DNA from: Mangifera indica
Taxonomy: Eukaryota > Streptophyta > Magnoliopsida > Sapindales > Anacardiaceae
Direction of reading: 5' to 3'
DNA: 64,000 nucleotides
Assembly (NCBI RefSeq): GCF_011075055.1
Contig: NC_058145.1
Location: forward strand, 1,500,887-1,564,886
The notes below the pieces were generated by a model, which was given only the letters and a program-made list of their open reading frames with translations, had not been told where the DNA came from and did not search any database. Of this stretch, positions 11,850 through 23,430 are shown piece after piece; positions within the stretch are counted from its first letter, which is position 1, and each line of letters opens with the position of its first letter. The position numbers were made by a program, and so were the translations under genes.

Positions 11850-12470
11850 AGTAATATTATGTGTATTTATTTTAGATATACAAATATATACATTTTATAT
11901 GTGTTATTTTATTATTAGAAGTTATTTTATCATTAATTCAAAATTAATCAATTATGTGATGAGACATATAAATGTGTCTATATTTATGAACAATGTTATA
12001 TGTATCCATTTTTGATACACAATTTATGTATACAGTGATGCATAATCATATAATTAGATAATTTTAAAATATATGTTATCATATGATAAAGAAATATCTA
12101 ATCACATGATAACATCTTATCTGTGTATATAAATTGTGTACCAAAAATTGTACACATAATTTTATTGTATATTTATATATTCAAATTAAATATACATAAT
12201 GTTATTGTTTGAATAAAAACCTAACAAATTCACTAAAAAAAAAGTGAATGACAGGTGAAAATTTAGTTTTACGAAACTTAAAGATGGAGAATTTATCCTT
12301 CGGTCAATCCTTGGAAGAAAAATAGTAATTTCGGCCTGAAAAATATTGTTCTTGAAGTTCTTACAATTGCGGACATACAATTTTTCAAAATAGCATGTGT
12401 TCATAATATATATCTACTCCAGCCAGTACTCAGTAAAACCCCTTAATAGAAGTATATATATTTATTTTTG

Positions 12471-12528
<58 letters not shown>

Positions 12529-12800
12529 CATATGATTGATTAATTGATTGATTTTAAATTAAAAAATAATATTTAATTATATAATTACACATATAAGTGT
12601 ATATATAATTATGTATCTAAAGTGAGTATATATAATATTGCTTGTATTGAAAGATATTATATGTACAAACTTTTAATACATAATTTAAATATATAGATGA
12701 TATATTATTATATGATTAGATATTATTTTATCTTTAAATTATGTATAAAAAATATGTAAATATAATTTTATTAAATAATGTTTTCCCACTTTGAAACTTC
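11850..12800. repeat. AT-rich palindromic repeats and (TA)n tract
   Basis: Contains several copies of the AT-rich palindromic motif family (ATATGTTATCATATGAT and similar) and a pure (TA)n tract at about 12474-12525. No gene. Confidence 0.6.
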
Positions 12801-13085
12801 AGAAAGGGCAATTTTTTCACCACCTGTCCGAAATTTTCGATATTTATTACTTTTAATTTGAATTTAAATTTGAATTTGACTTATTTAATGGTGCAGTAGC
12901 AGTGAATTATTAATCCATAATTTTGTAACTCAACGAAGTTTAATTTTCGTTGCTCCAACAGTAATGAATAAAATCCTAAGGATGAGTATGATTGGAAATA
13001 TAAAAATATTATTTAAATAATTTATTTTTTTATTATTTATATTAAAAATTATTAGATAAAATAACATCGTTTTATTAAAAATAAT

Positions 13086-16000
13086 TAGACATAATCATGG
13101 ACCTATTTGTTTGGCCCATGAATCGGACCAAAATCAACTCGTATAAAACCGAAACCAATAGAATTGGAATTGAAACCAGATTTTAATGGTTCGATCTCAA
13201 TTTTTCTATTTTAAACTGCTAAACCATTGGTTCATGGCCTATTTATAAACCGGCGGTTCAAAACTTTATAAACCAGATTTATTAAATTTTTTTTATTTTT
13301 TAAGTTTTAAAGGGACCAGGTCCCGCAAGATTTTAATGCAAAGGCAACTTTGCAAAATATCCGTTGCCCCCTTTTTTTTAAATAATTTTTTTAATTTTCT
13401 TTATAGATATTCATTCAATCTCTCAATTCTCTCACTCAATCATTTAACTTTCTCATTTTTCATTCTGTCAATTCTTAATACTAAATCTTTCAATCAAATT
13501 CTGTAAAATTCAATTAAATTCTCTTTTTATTTTTTATCAATTCAAATTTTAATTTATATTTACAATTCATAATTAATTATAAAATTTATCTCTATAATTA
13601 ATTTTGTTTACTATTTATTATTATTTATTATCTTTTATAATTAATTATATAATTTATTTATATAATTAATGTTATTTACTATTAAAAAAAGGCAAATTGT
13701 GAAAATTCTTTAGGTAATAGGAGATTTAGTCAATATTCATATATATCAAATATAAATGAAGATCAAAATATAGAAGATTTTTCAGTACAAGAAAGTGAAA
13801 GTCAATATATAGAGGTGGAGCAACAACTACATTAATAGCAAGTGGAGATGAAACAATACCCCAAAAAAAATTTCACCTATGATATTTTCAAGATTTATTT
13901 CAAAAAATACAAAAAGAATATCGTAATTTTGAAATTGTTTACAATTATTGTAAACAAAATTTATAAATTTAAGCAAAAAGGTGGATATGAGACGTTAAAA
14001 AGACACTTGAAGTCGAAGCATAAAAAAAAATTGGGTAAAATAGAGGCCAAACACAATTAACTGGGTATGAGTCTCCACATAAATCTTTATTTATTTATAG
14101 AGATAATAAAAATAAAGAAGAATTTGCAAAAATGATAGCAATAGATCACTTAGCGTTCAGTTTTGATGAAAATTTAAGTTTTAATAATTATTGCAAAACT
14201 GTATTAAATCTTGTACATAAAACTATTCCAAGAAATACATCAAAAAGATCATTATTAAGTTTATATAAAAAAAACTAATATAATTATCCACAAATTTTGA
14301 TAGACGTATATCTATATGTAGTGATATTTTGAGTGACTATTGACAAGTTTACTCTTATATTGGTATAATTTATCATTAAATAGATGATAAATTTCAATTA
14401 CAAAAGAAAATTTTAGCATTTAGGGTATTTGATGAGCGACATATGATCGATAATATTTATAAAAAAATTAAAACAATATTAAAAGAATATAGATTAGTTT
14501 TTAAAATTTTTTCAATTTCATTTAATAATATAACTACAAATACGGCCTCAATTATTGATTTAACAAAAATTTGCAAGCCCAATTTAGGTGGTAGATTTTT
14601 TCATATTAGATGTGCATATCATATGTTAAATTTATGTGTATAAGATGATTTAAAATGTCTTAATAATTATATTAATCTAATAAAAACAACAATTTCATTT
14701 TATGGACATATTCCCAAACAATGAAAGAATTGGATAAATTTTATAAAATATATAATAAAATACCAAAAATATTTCTTAAAGATATGTCTACTCGGTAAAA
14801 CTTAACATATAATTATTCAATGAGTGTTTTGATTATAGAGAATTATTATGCACATTTTTTTCACAAAATATACCACAAATTACATTATATCTCTAACATT
14901 GAGATATTTGTAAGACAATTTTAAACATATTAAAAAAATTTAATAATGCAACTTATATTTTAAGTGGGGTTTATTATCCCATTTTTTATTTGTTTTTAAA
15001 TGAAGTCCTTAATATTATTGCGGCTTTACAAGAGGTCGAACAAGATGTTATTTTAAAAGAAGCTATTTTTTTAATGAAAAAAAATGGTTAATTTATTACA
15101 AAGAAATTTCAGAAATTTATCTTGTTTTTTTTTTTTTATCCTAGGTTTAAATTAGATAGTATTATATATTCTTTAACATTATATTATGATTGTATGCAAT
15201 TAGATTATGAGAATGAAGTTAATATTTCATTAACTATAACTATCATTATGAATTTAATTAAAGAAATTTATACTAAATATTCATTAGTTTATGATAACTA
15301 AGGTGGTTCTTCTTCCTCTCTATCATCTATTGCCCCATCACCAATCTAAAATATTAGTTATGGTGATCGTATTATAATATAAAAGGGCAAAAAACCAAAA
15401 GGAATATCAGACTCCACCTTGGAGCTTGATATTTATTTAACCACTGTTTTTGAGTTTGGTAATAACAATATAGGTAAAGACTTTCCAATTCTAGAATAGT
15501 AGAGTTGACATGTGTCAATCTTTCTAACATTAGCAGCTATTACTAAATAAGTCATAGCAGTACTAGCATCAACTGTAGCAGTGGAACAAACTTTTCGTCA
15601 AGGAGACAATATATTGGATGACAAACGGTCAAGTTTGGCTCTCGAATCTATTGAAGCTTAAATATGCTTGGACGATTGGACAAAAATTGAATTACACTGA
15701 CAAGATATAAAAGTAGAATTTAAGGAAGAACTCATTGATTTAACTATGAATAGTTCGATGATGGGAATCAGTAGTTAAAATAGCGAAGGTAAATGATAAG
15801 GTAAGAGGGTACCGTCGGTTATAGGATACGCGAAAATAAGAAAACTATATAGACTTTGATTCTTTTAAACCTTAAGAGGATACGTAGGAAACTTAATTGA
15901 AAAATTAAGTCCAAACTTTTTTTTTAATTTTTTAATTATTATAATTATTAACGGAAAATAAATCAAGATTATATATTAGAATTGACTGTTCAGTGTCGAT

Positions 16001-16141
16001 TTTGAACTGAGGCCATGAATCAAAACCGTTGGTTCAATGTCGATTCTAAGCCAATTATAAACCATCCTGTAACAGTTCCAATTCAAGGTTATTATTTTTT
16101 TGAACTGTGAACCGATGGTTCATGAACCGTGGCCAAATCTA
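13086..16141 (+). mobile_element. Decayed hAT transposon in PAR1 unit 2
   Basis: A 3056-bp insertion interrupts sequence that is continuous in units 1 and 3. Its ends are weak inverted repeats (TAGACATAATCATGGACC at the left; the reverse of the right end is TAGATTTGGCCACGGTTC). The flanks AAAATAAT and ATAAAAAT agree at six of eight bases, consistent with an old 8-bp target duplication. The interior holds a hAT transposase relic. Subterminal GGTTCATG motifs occur near both ends. Confidence 0.8.
13690..15730 (+). pseudogene. hAT transposase pseudogene (BED finger to dimerisation domain)
   Basis: Readable pieces in shifting frames: a BED-finger end around 13980-14058 (TLKRHLKSKHKKKLG), a segment near 14130-14280 (IDHLAFSF, NYCKTVLNLV), a catalytic-region piece at 14443-14640 (CAYHMLNLCV), and the C-terminal dimerisation domain at about 15420-15700 (ELDIYLTT, then VLASTVAVEQTFRQG and DDKRSSLALESIEA). 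Stops and frameshifts interrupt it many times, so it cannot make transposase. Plant hAT enzymes share the order seen here. Confidence 0.85.
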
Positions 16142-16766
16142 ATAAAAATGACAATTTGTTATTTAAAGTGAGTTAAACAAACAAAAGAGAATTTAACTCA
16201 AATTTGTTATTCATTGATAAAACGAGGATGCTTTGTTCATTATTAGGTAAAATAACATTATTTTGTCAATGAGTTACAAACTTAAACTACAAATCCGAGT
16301 TAGAAGTTTGAGTTAAACTTTGATTGAATTAAGCGAAGCCAATTTTAGTTAAATTCGAGCCACACTTGAGTTTAGTTTTACAAATTCGAATTAAACTATT
16401 TTTTGTTCAGACTAAACTTAAACTTGAGGGTGTTTGAACTGATCTCAATTTTTATCCACCCTTAAACAGACGATAATTCTATAACCCCGTATTTTGTTTT
16501 CAGGATGATCGAACTGAAAAGTGAAAATTCATGTGCATTTTTTCAAACACGAGGAACACAAAAAAACCAGGCGGCATTGATGGCGCTAGACATATTGACT
16601 GACTGCACAAATCATGGCTTATTTTGAAGTGAAATCGAATTCAAACCTACCAACTGCTTGCCTGAGCCCTACTTTGCCATCTTGGGCTCTGTATGTCGAC
16701 AAGTTGTCTCCAAGTCCTTCATCGTTCTTCTTTGATTTTTCTATGCTACAGTCTCCACTGAAGTAA

Positions 16767-16773
16767 TATAAAT
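16767..16773 (+). promoter_or_regulatory. TATA box of PAR1-2
   Basis: TATAAAT 111 bp upstream of the ATG; sequence context matches copy 1. Confidence 0.7.
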
Positions 16774-16883
16774 CCCCCTGCCCTTCTCACCCACACCAGG
16801 AATCTCCATTCTTCACATTCTAAGCACACAGTTTCTGCTCCCAACTTTGCCTCTGTCCTTTAATCTACATTAAAACTCCTCTC

Positions 16884-18540
16884 ATGGCTTCTGATTTGGG
16901 CCTTAAGACCTTCGTAGTCGTCCTTGCAGTTACCTTCTTTTTGCAGGGAACTCTCGGTAAGGTTTTTTTAGCAATTGGGTTGTTCTGAATAGAGGTGCAT
17001 ACGAATGAAATCAAACCCGAATTCCCCCTAACTAGAATTCGGCTTGAATGAAAAATTGGTTTGTTCGAATTCGGTTTGAATTCGTTGAGCCTAAATAAAG
17101 GGTAGTTTGATTTCAGTTCAGTCCCTAAGTTCAAAGTTTGAAACTCGGCTCAAATTTATGTGTCATTGACAAAATAATATTGTTTTACCTAATAATGAGG
17201 AAAACAACGTTGTTTTGATAATTATTTAACATGATTTGAATCGAGTCACAAATTAAGCTCAAACCAAATTGAATATCTTGTGGCTCAAGTTGAACTTGAG
17301 CCCGTCTAGCCAAAGTTAAGGTTAGTTTAAGTTTGACTTAATTCCTGAGTTTGAAGTTTAAAACTTGATTAAAGTTCATAACTTAAATTTGTGGCTTAGA
17401 CTTGTGGTTAGAGTCTGCAAAATAATATCATTTTACTCAATAACAAGTAAAATGATGTCATTTTGATAATCGTTTAACATTACTTAAATCGAACAACAAA
17501 CCAAACTTGAACTAATCGAGCAATATCACTCTAACTTAGAATTTGGATAGATGTCAAAAACAATCAACCTTACCGATTGAAGTTTAGCTCAAATTCTATC
17601 TAAACAAATTCAAATCGCCAGCTTTGAAGACCAAACCATCTCCATCCGGGTTTAACTCTTAGTCATTCATGTGGAAGTGCATGAATTAATTACTTAAAAA
17701 CTTTAGGGGACGTTTGATTTGAGTAATGTTTTATTACCAAAATAGAAAGATTATCTTAAAGATAGATTACTTAAAAGATTACTGGGTATAAATAATTACT
17801 ATGTTTGATAAAATTTGATAGATATAAATAATTATTGTGTTTGGTTAAAGGTAATAAAAGATTATTAGTAAATTATTTTACTTAAATGCCCTTGAATATA
17901 ATTATTTTTAAATATTTTTATATTATTTGTTATATTAATTAAAAATAAGTTTATTTTTATCTAAAAAAAATAATATAATTATAATAAAGTCAATATTAAC
18001 TCAGTAATCTTTAAATACCTAAGATGAAGGTGATAATCAGATTACCACTCATAGTACCTATCACGTCAGCATTGATAAATGAAGATTACTGTAATATTTT
18101 ATTATTAACAAACCAAACAAAGTAATAAAAGATAGATTATTAAGGTAATCTTAAAATCCCCTAACTAAACGCCCCATGTAATGAGTAAGTGTTGATCATA
18201 ATTTTGCAGGAGAGATAATATGTGAGAACCTGGACCAAGACACATGTGCGTACGCAGTGTCGTCGTTGGGCAACCGCTGTGTGCTGGAGAAGCGTGTGAA
18301 AAGGAGCGGAGAAGAAGCTTACACATGCGCCGCATCTGAAATAAAGGCCGATAAATCAAAGAACCATGTGGAAACTGACCAGTGCATCTCCGACTGTGGG
18401 CTCGACAGAAAAGGTCTCGGCATCTCCTCTGACTCCCTCCTCGAAGCTAAGTTCACACAAAAACTCTGCTCCGCCCAGTGCTACGATAACTGCCCCAATA
18501 TCGTCGATCTTTATTTCAACCTAGCTGCCGGCGAAGGTAC

Positions 18541-18612
<72 letters not shown>

Positions 18613-18642
18613 TATATATATATGTATGTATATATATATATG

Positions 18643-18722
<80 letters not shown>

Positions 18723-18999
18723 CATATATGTATGTATGTATGCATGTATGTATGTATTTATGTTCATATTCTTTCAACACTCTATCAAAATTAAGTATTA
18801 TCATTATGTTCTAACGCAAGGATGAACTTGTTAAATGTCAGGTGTGTTTCTTCCCAAGCTGTGTGAAGCAAGAGGAAAAAATGCAAGAAGAGAAATGTCT
18901 GAGATTCGAAGCTCTGGTTTCGTTGCAGCGGGACCTGCCCAAGCTGTGAAGTTCTTGGCTGACCCAGTTCTGGCTCCGGCAGCTGTACCCTGTGTTTAG
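16884..18999 (+). CDS. PAR1-like secreted cysteine-rich protein, copy 2
   Basis: Exons 16884-16956, 18210-18536 and 18842-18999 give an intact 185-residue protein with the same splice phases as copy 1. The signal peptide reads [10 protein letters not shown] with LQGTLG at the cleavage region; ten core cysteines are kept, plus one near the C-terminal end (PCV). Distinct residues include SSLGNRC and [10 protein letters not shown]. Intron 1 has grown to 1253 bp by a Tourist-like MITE at 17706-18175, and intron 2 to 305 bp by a compound (TA)/(TATG) microsatellite, against 101 and 86 bp in its sisters. The coding frame is undamaged, but the enlarged introns could affect splicing or expression. Family role as for copy 1: secreted, induced by sugar or stress, biochemistry unknown. 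Confidence 0.9.
16994..17655. mobile_element. TAGGG-family element in PAR1-2 intron 1
   Basis: Starts TAGAGGTGCATACGAATG and ends near GGTTTAACTCTTA. It has paired cores around 17165-17220 and 17420-17470. Same position as in copies 1 and 3. Confidence 0.6.
17706..18175. mobile_element. Tourist-like MITE unique to PAR1-2 intron 1
   Basis: A 470-bp element starting GGGGACGTTTGATTTGAG and ending CTAACTAAACGCCCC. Copies 1 (near 10338-10357) and 3 keep the uninterrupted site ACTTTATAATGAG or ATTTATAATAAAT, so this insertion postdates the duplication. It is preceded by TTA; the right flank is ATG, so the 3-bp target duplication has changed. Confidence 0.85.
18544..18765. repeat. Compound (TA)n/(TATG)n microsatellite in PAR1-2 intron 2
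   Basis: About 220 bp of alternating TA blocks with ATGT/GTAT tetramer blocks at about 18585-18655 and 18715-18760. Absent from the matching intron of copy 3; copy 1 has only a short (TA) run near 10713-10727. Confidence 0.95.
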
Positions 19000-19228
19000 G
19001 TTTAAGATTTTGTCAGTGTTGTGCATGTGAGTCATGATCGAGCTGGCTATCTGGTACCGGAGTCACCGGCAAGCTCCTATTTTCATGTGTTTTAACAAGG
19101 TTGCTTAGGGTGCCGTAGTTATTTTGTTTGGTTTGTTCATGTAATTACCTCGCAAAACTATCTCAATAAAAATTAAATATGCTTAGTTATACTTAATGTA
19201 CACGTGTTCTATTTTTTTTGGTTATAAT

Positions 19229-19694
19229 GGGTGTTTGGTTTGCGGTGTAAAATAATTATTTTGATAATTTATTTTTTATTATTTATATTATTTTGTTTAA
19301 TTTATTTATAATAAAATATTTTATTTTCAATAATAATGTGACAAATAATATAAGTTATATATTAATTATCACTTTTATTATCGGTATTAAAAGGTTATAA
19401 ACAAATCTTGATTTTATTATAATTTTATTTTTATTTATTAATTTTTTAATGACTAAAATATCTTCACTTTTAATTAATATAATAAATAATATGAAATATA
19501 TTTAAATAGTTATTTTTAAGGATATTTAAATAAAATTATATTTTAATATTGTTTTATTACTTTTAATCAAATACAATAATTATTCATATATATTAAAGTT
19601 TATAAAACATAGTAATTATTTATACTTCCAAATAATCTATTTTAAAGTAATTTTTTAATTTTATTTATAAAACATTATCTAAAATAAACCCCTC
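19229..19694. mobile_element. Tourist-like MITE downstream of PAR1-2
   Basis: Starts GGGTGTTTGGTTTG and ends near AAATAAACCCCTC. Orthologous to 11139-11626. Confidence 0.65.
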
Positions 19695-19919
19695 TTAACC
19701 CAAAAGACTAATCATCTGCAATTTGATAGTTTCAAAAATAAAATTACCGCCCTAAAAAAATTGATTAAAACACAATATTTTAAAATTAATTTTGAGTTTA
19801 GATTTTTTTTTAGAAGTCTATATAATAAATTTTTGTGGTAAGGATATATTTGATATTTTTGGTCAATGTTAATGACATTTTTTGTAATTTTAATAAAAAG
19901 ACAAAACATTTATTTTAAT

Positions 19920-20280
19920 AAGAGCAATCTTATGTGTATTTATTTTAGGTACATAAATATATACATTTTTATATGTGTTATTTTATGATTAAAAGTTATT
20001 TTATCATTAATTCAAAATCAATCAATCATATAATAACACATATAAATGTGTATATAATTACATATTTAAAATAGTTACACACAGTATTGTATATATTGAA
20101 AAAGACTTTATGTACACAGTTTTAATAGATAATTTATATACATAAACGACATATCATCATGTGACTAAAGGTTATTTTATATTTAAATCAAAATCATCTA
20201 ATTATATAATCACATAATATTTGCCTATCTAAATTACATAAAAAAAATTTATATACACAATTTTATTAAATAATTTTTTC
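19920..20280. repeat. AT-rich palindromic repeats in unit 3 spacer
   Basis: Matches 11850-12190 and 8270-8580 in the other units. Contains inverted arms of the ATATGATTG/CAATCATAT kind. No gene. Confidence 0.5.
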
Positions 20281-21173
20281 CACTTTCAAACTTCAAAAAC
20301 AACCATTTTTTCACCATCTGTCCAAAATTTTTGATTTTTATCACTGAATTTGACTACTTTAATGGTGCAGTAGCAATGAATTATTAATTCATAATTTTGT
20401 AATTCAACGAAGTTCAATTTTCGTTGCTCCAACAGTAATGAATAGAATCCGAAGGATGAATTGGAGATATAAAAATATTATTTAAATAATTCATCATTTT
20501 ATTATTTATCTTAAAAATTATTACGTAAAATAATATCAGTAATGTAATGGCAATTTGTTATTTAAAGTAAATTAAATTTAAGTGAAAGAGAAATCAGTTT
20601 GAATTTATGATTTATTAATGAAATGACATCGTTTTATTTATTATTAAATAAAATAATATCGTTTTATCAATGAATTATAAATTTAAATTATAAATTCAAG
20701 TCACGAATTTGAGTTAAACTTTAATTGAATCGAGCCAAATAAATTTTAGTTAAATTTGAGTCCCACTTGATTTTGGTTTTACAAATTGAAATTAAATTAA
20801 TTTTTATTTAAATTAAAATTAAATTTGAGGGCTTTTGAACTCATCTTGATTTTTATCCACACTTAAACAGATGATAATTCTATAACCCCGTACGTTGTTT
20901 TCAGGATGATCGAACTGGATAAGTGAAAATTCATGTGCATTTTTTCAAACACGAGGAACACAAAAAAACCAGGCAATCGGCATTGATGGCGCTAGACATA
21001 TTGACTGACCGCCCAAATCATGGCTTATTTTGAAGTGAAATCGAATTCAAACCTACCAACTACTTGCCTGAGCCCTAATTTTGCCATCTTGGGCTATGTA
21101 TGTTGACACGTTGTCTCCAAGTCCTCCATCGTTCTCCTTTGATTTTTCTATGCTACAGTCTCCACTGAAATAT

Positions 21174-21180
21174 TATAAAT
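21174..21180 (+). promoter_or_regulatory. TATA box of PAR1-3
   Basis: TATAAAT 111 bp upstream of the ATG. Confidence 0.7.
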
Positions 21181-21290
21181 ACCCTTGCCCTTCTCACCCA
21201 CACCAGGAATCTCCATTCTTCACATTCCAAGCCCACAGTTTCTGCTCCCAACTTTGCCTCTGTCCTTTAATCTACATTACAACTCCTCTC

Positions 21291-22713
21291 ATGGCTTCTG
21301 ATTTGGGCCTTAAGACCTTCGTAGTCGTCCTTGCAGTTACCTTCTTTGTGCAAGGAACTCTCGGTAAGCCTTTTTTAGCAATTTGGTTGTCTGAATAGAG
21401 GTGCATTTGGACAAAATCAAATCTGAATTCCCTCTAACTAGAATTTGGCTTGAATGAAAAATTGGTTTGTTCAAATCCGGTTTGAGTTCGTTGAGCCTAA
21501 ATAAAGGGTAGTTTGATTTTAATTCAATCCCTAAGTTCAAAGTTTGAAACTCGGCTCAAATTCATGAATCATTGATGAAATAATATTGTTTTATCCAATA
21601 ATGAGAAAAACAATATTGTTTTGATAATTGTTTAATATGATTTGAATCGAGTCACAAATTAAGCTTGAACCATATTAAACATCTCGTGACTCAAGTTCAA
21701 CTTGAGTCTATTTAGCCAAAGTTAAGGTTAGTTTTTGTTTGGTTTAATTCTTGAGTTTGAAGTTTAAAACTTGATTAAAGTTCATAACTCAAATTTGTGG
21801 CTTAGACTTGTGGTTAGAGTTTGCAAAATAATGTCATTTTACTCAATAATTAGTAAAATGATGTTATTTTGATAATTGTTTAACATTACTTAAATCGAGC
21901 AACGAACCAAACTTGAACCAATCGAGCAATACCACTTTAACTCATAATTTGGCTAGATTTCAAAAACAATCAACCTCACCGATTGGAGTTTAGCTCAAAT
22001 TCGATCTAAACAAATTCAAATCGGGTCAGCTTTGAAGACCAAAACAAGTCCATCTGGGTTCAACTCTTAGTCATTCATGTGGAAGTGCATGAATTAATTA
22101 CTTTAAATTTATAATAAATAAGTGTTGACGGTAATTTTGCAGGGGAGATAATATGTGAGAGCCTGGACCAAGACACATGTGCGTACGCAGTGTCATCGTC
22201 GGGCAACCGCTGTGTGCTGGAGAAGCGTGTGAAAAGGAGCGGAAAAGAAGCATACACATGCGCCGCATCTGAAATAAAGGCCGATAAATCAAAGAACCAT
22301 GTGGAAACTGACCAGTGCATCTCCGACTGTGGGCTTGACAGAAAAGTTCTCGGCATCTCCTCTGACTCCCTCCTCGAAGCCAAGTTCACACAAAACCTCT
22401 GCTCCGCCCAGTGCTACGATAACTGCCCCAATGTCGTCGATCTTTATTTCAACCTAGCTGCCGGTGAAGGTACATATTCATATTCATTCAACACTCTATC
22501 AAAATAAAGTGTTATCATTATGTTCTAACGCAAGGATGAACTTGTTAAATGTCAGGTGTGTTTCTTCCCAAGCTGTGTGAAGCAAGAGGAAAAAATGCAA
22601 GAAGGGAAATGTCTGAGATTCGAAGCTCCGGTTTCGTTGCAGCAGGACCTGCCCAAGCTGTGAAGTTCTTGGCTGACCCAGTTCTGGCTCCGGCAGCTGC
22701 ACCCTGTGTTTAG
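21291..22713 (+). CDS. PAR1-like secreted cysteine-rich protein, copy 3
   Basis: Exons 21291-21363, 22143-22469 and 22556-22713 encode 185 residues. Signal peptide [10 protein letters not shown]...FFVQGTLG; mature start EIICESLDQDTC. The ten family cysteines and the [12 protein letters not shown] and [12 protein letters not shown] motifs are present. Replacements against copy 1 are few (ESLDQ for ENLNQ, SGKEA for SGEEA, TQNLC for TEKLC, PNVVD for PNIVD, and a C-terminal PCV). Intron 2 is shortest, 86 bp. Near identity of exons among the three copies against diverged introns and spacers suggests either purifying selection or gene conversion. Function is known only at family level. Confidence 0.92.
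21400..22065. mobile_element. TAGGG-family element in PAR1-3 intron 1
   Basis: Starts TAGAGGTGCATTTGG and ends near GGGTTCAACTCTTA. Paired degenerate palindromic cores near 21580-21625 and 21825-21875. Confidence 0.6.
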
Positions 22714-22929
22714 GTTTAAGATTTTGTCCGTGTTGTGCATGTGAGTCATGATCGAGCTGGCTATCTGGTACGGGCGTCACCGGCAAGCTCCGATTTTCAT
22801 GTGTTTTAACAAGGTTGCTTAGTTGTCTTGTCTGTTTTGTTCATGTTACTGCCTTGCAAAACTAAATAAAATAAATTAAATATGCTTAGTCATCCATAAT
22901 GTACTTGTGTTCTATTTTTATGGTTATAA

Positions 22930-23411
22930 GGGCGGTTTGGACTGTGACAAAAGGAAGACTACATAGCAATTTAATTTTTATTATTTATATTATCTTATTT
23001 ATTTTATTAATAATATATTATAATAATTTTTTATTATTAATAGTGATATGATAAATAATATAAATAAAAATTTAGTTACTCTTTTTACTTTAATAAAAAA
23101 TTACCATAGTAATCTTTATTTTATTATAATTTTATTCTTACTTATTAATTTTTTACATTAAAGTATCTTCACTTTTAATCAATATAATATGTAATATGAA
23201 TATATTTTAAAATAATTATAACTAAAAATATATAAATAAAATTTTATTTTATTATTATTTTATTACTTTTAACTAAACATAATAGTTATTTATATTTATA
23301 AAATTTTATTAAATATAGTAATTATTTATGTCCAGTAATCTTTCAAATAATTTATCTTCAAAATATTTTTTAAATTTTAATAATAAAATATTATTCAAAT
23401 CAAATATCCCT
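22930..23411. mobile_element. Tourist-like MITE downstream of PAR1-3, diverged
   Basis: Starts GGGCGGTTTGGACTG and ends near CAAATCAAATATCCCTTA. The same place as in units 1 and 2, but the left end has diverged further. Confidence 0.55.
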
Positions 23412-23430
23412 TAAAAGCTAAGCCAAAAGA

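Larger units (their letters stand above)
7790..23430 (+). repeat. Tandem triplication carrying three PAR1 genes
   Basis: Three homologous units lie head to tail: about 7790-11635, 11635-19700 and 19700-23430. Each has, in order, AT-rich spacer, a block ending near the TTAATGGTGCAGTAG motif (8660, 12890, 20360), promoter, three-exon PAR1 gene and a Tourist-like MITE. The boundary motif around CAATTTGATAG recurs at each junction and once more at about 23430, marking the end of the array. Unit 2 is twice as long because of a hAT element (13086-16141), an extra MITE (17706-18175) and a microsatellite (18544-18765). Confidence 0.85.

Noticed and set aside
13842..14060. 72-residue frame as an independent small gene
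   Set aside because: It is part of the broken hAT transposase (BED-finger end).
18511..18825. Several overlapping open frames of Tyr/Ile repeats on both strands
   Set aside because: They are translations of the (TA)n/(TATG)n microsatellite in PAR1-2 intron 2.
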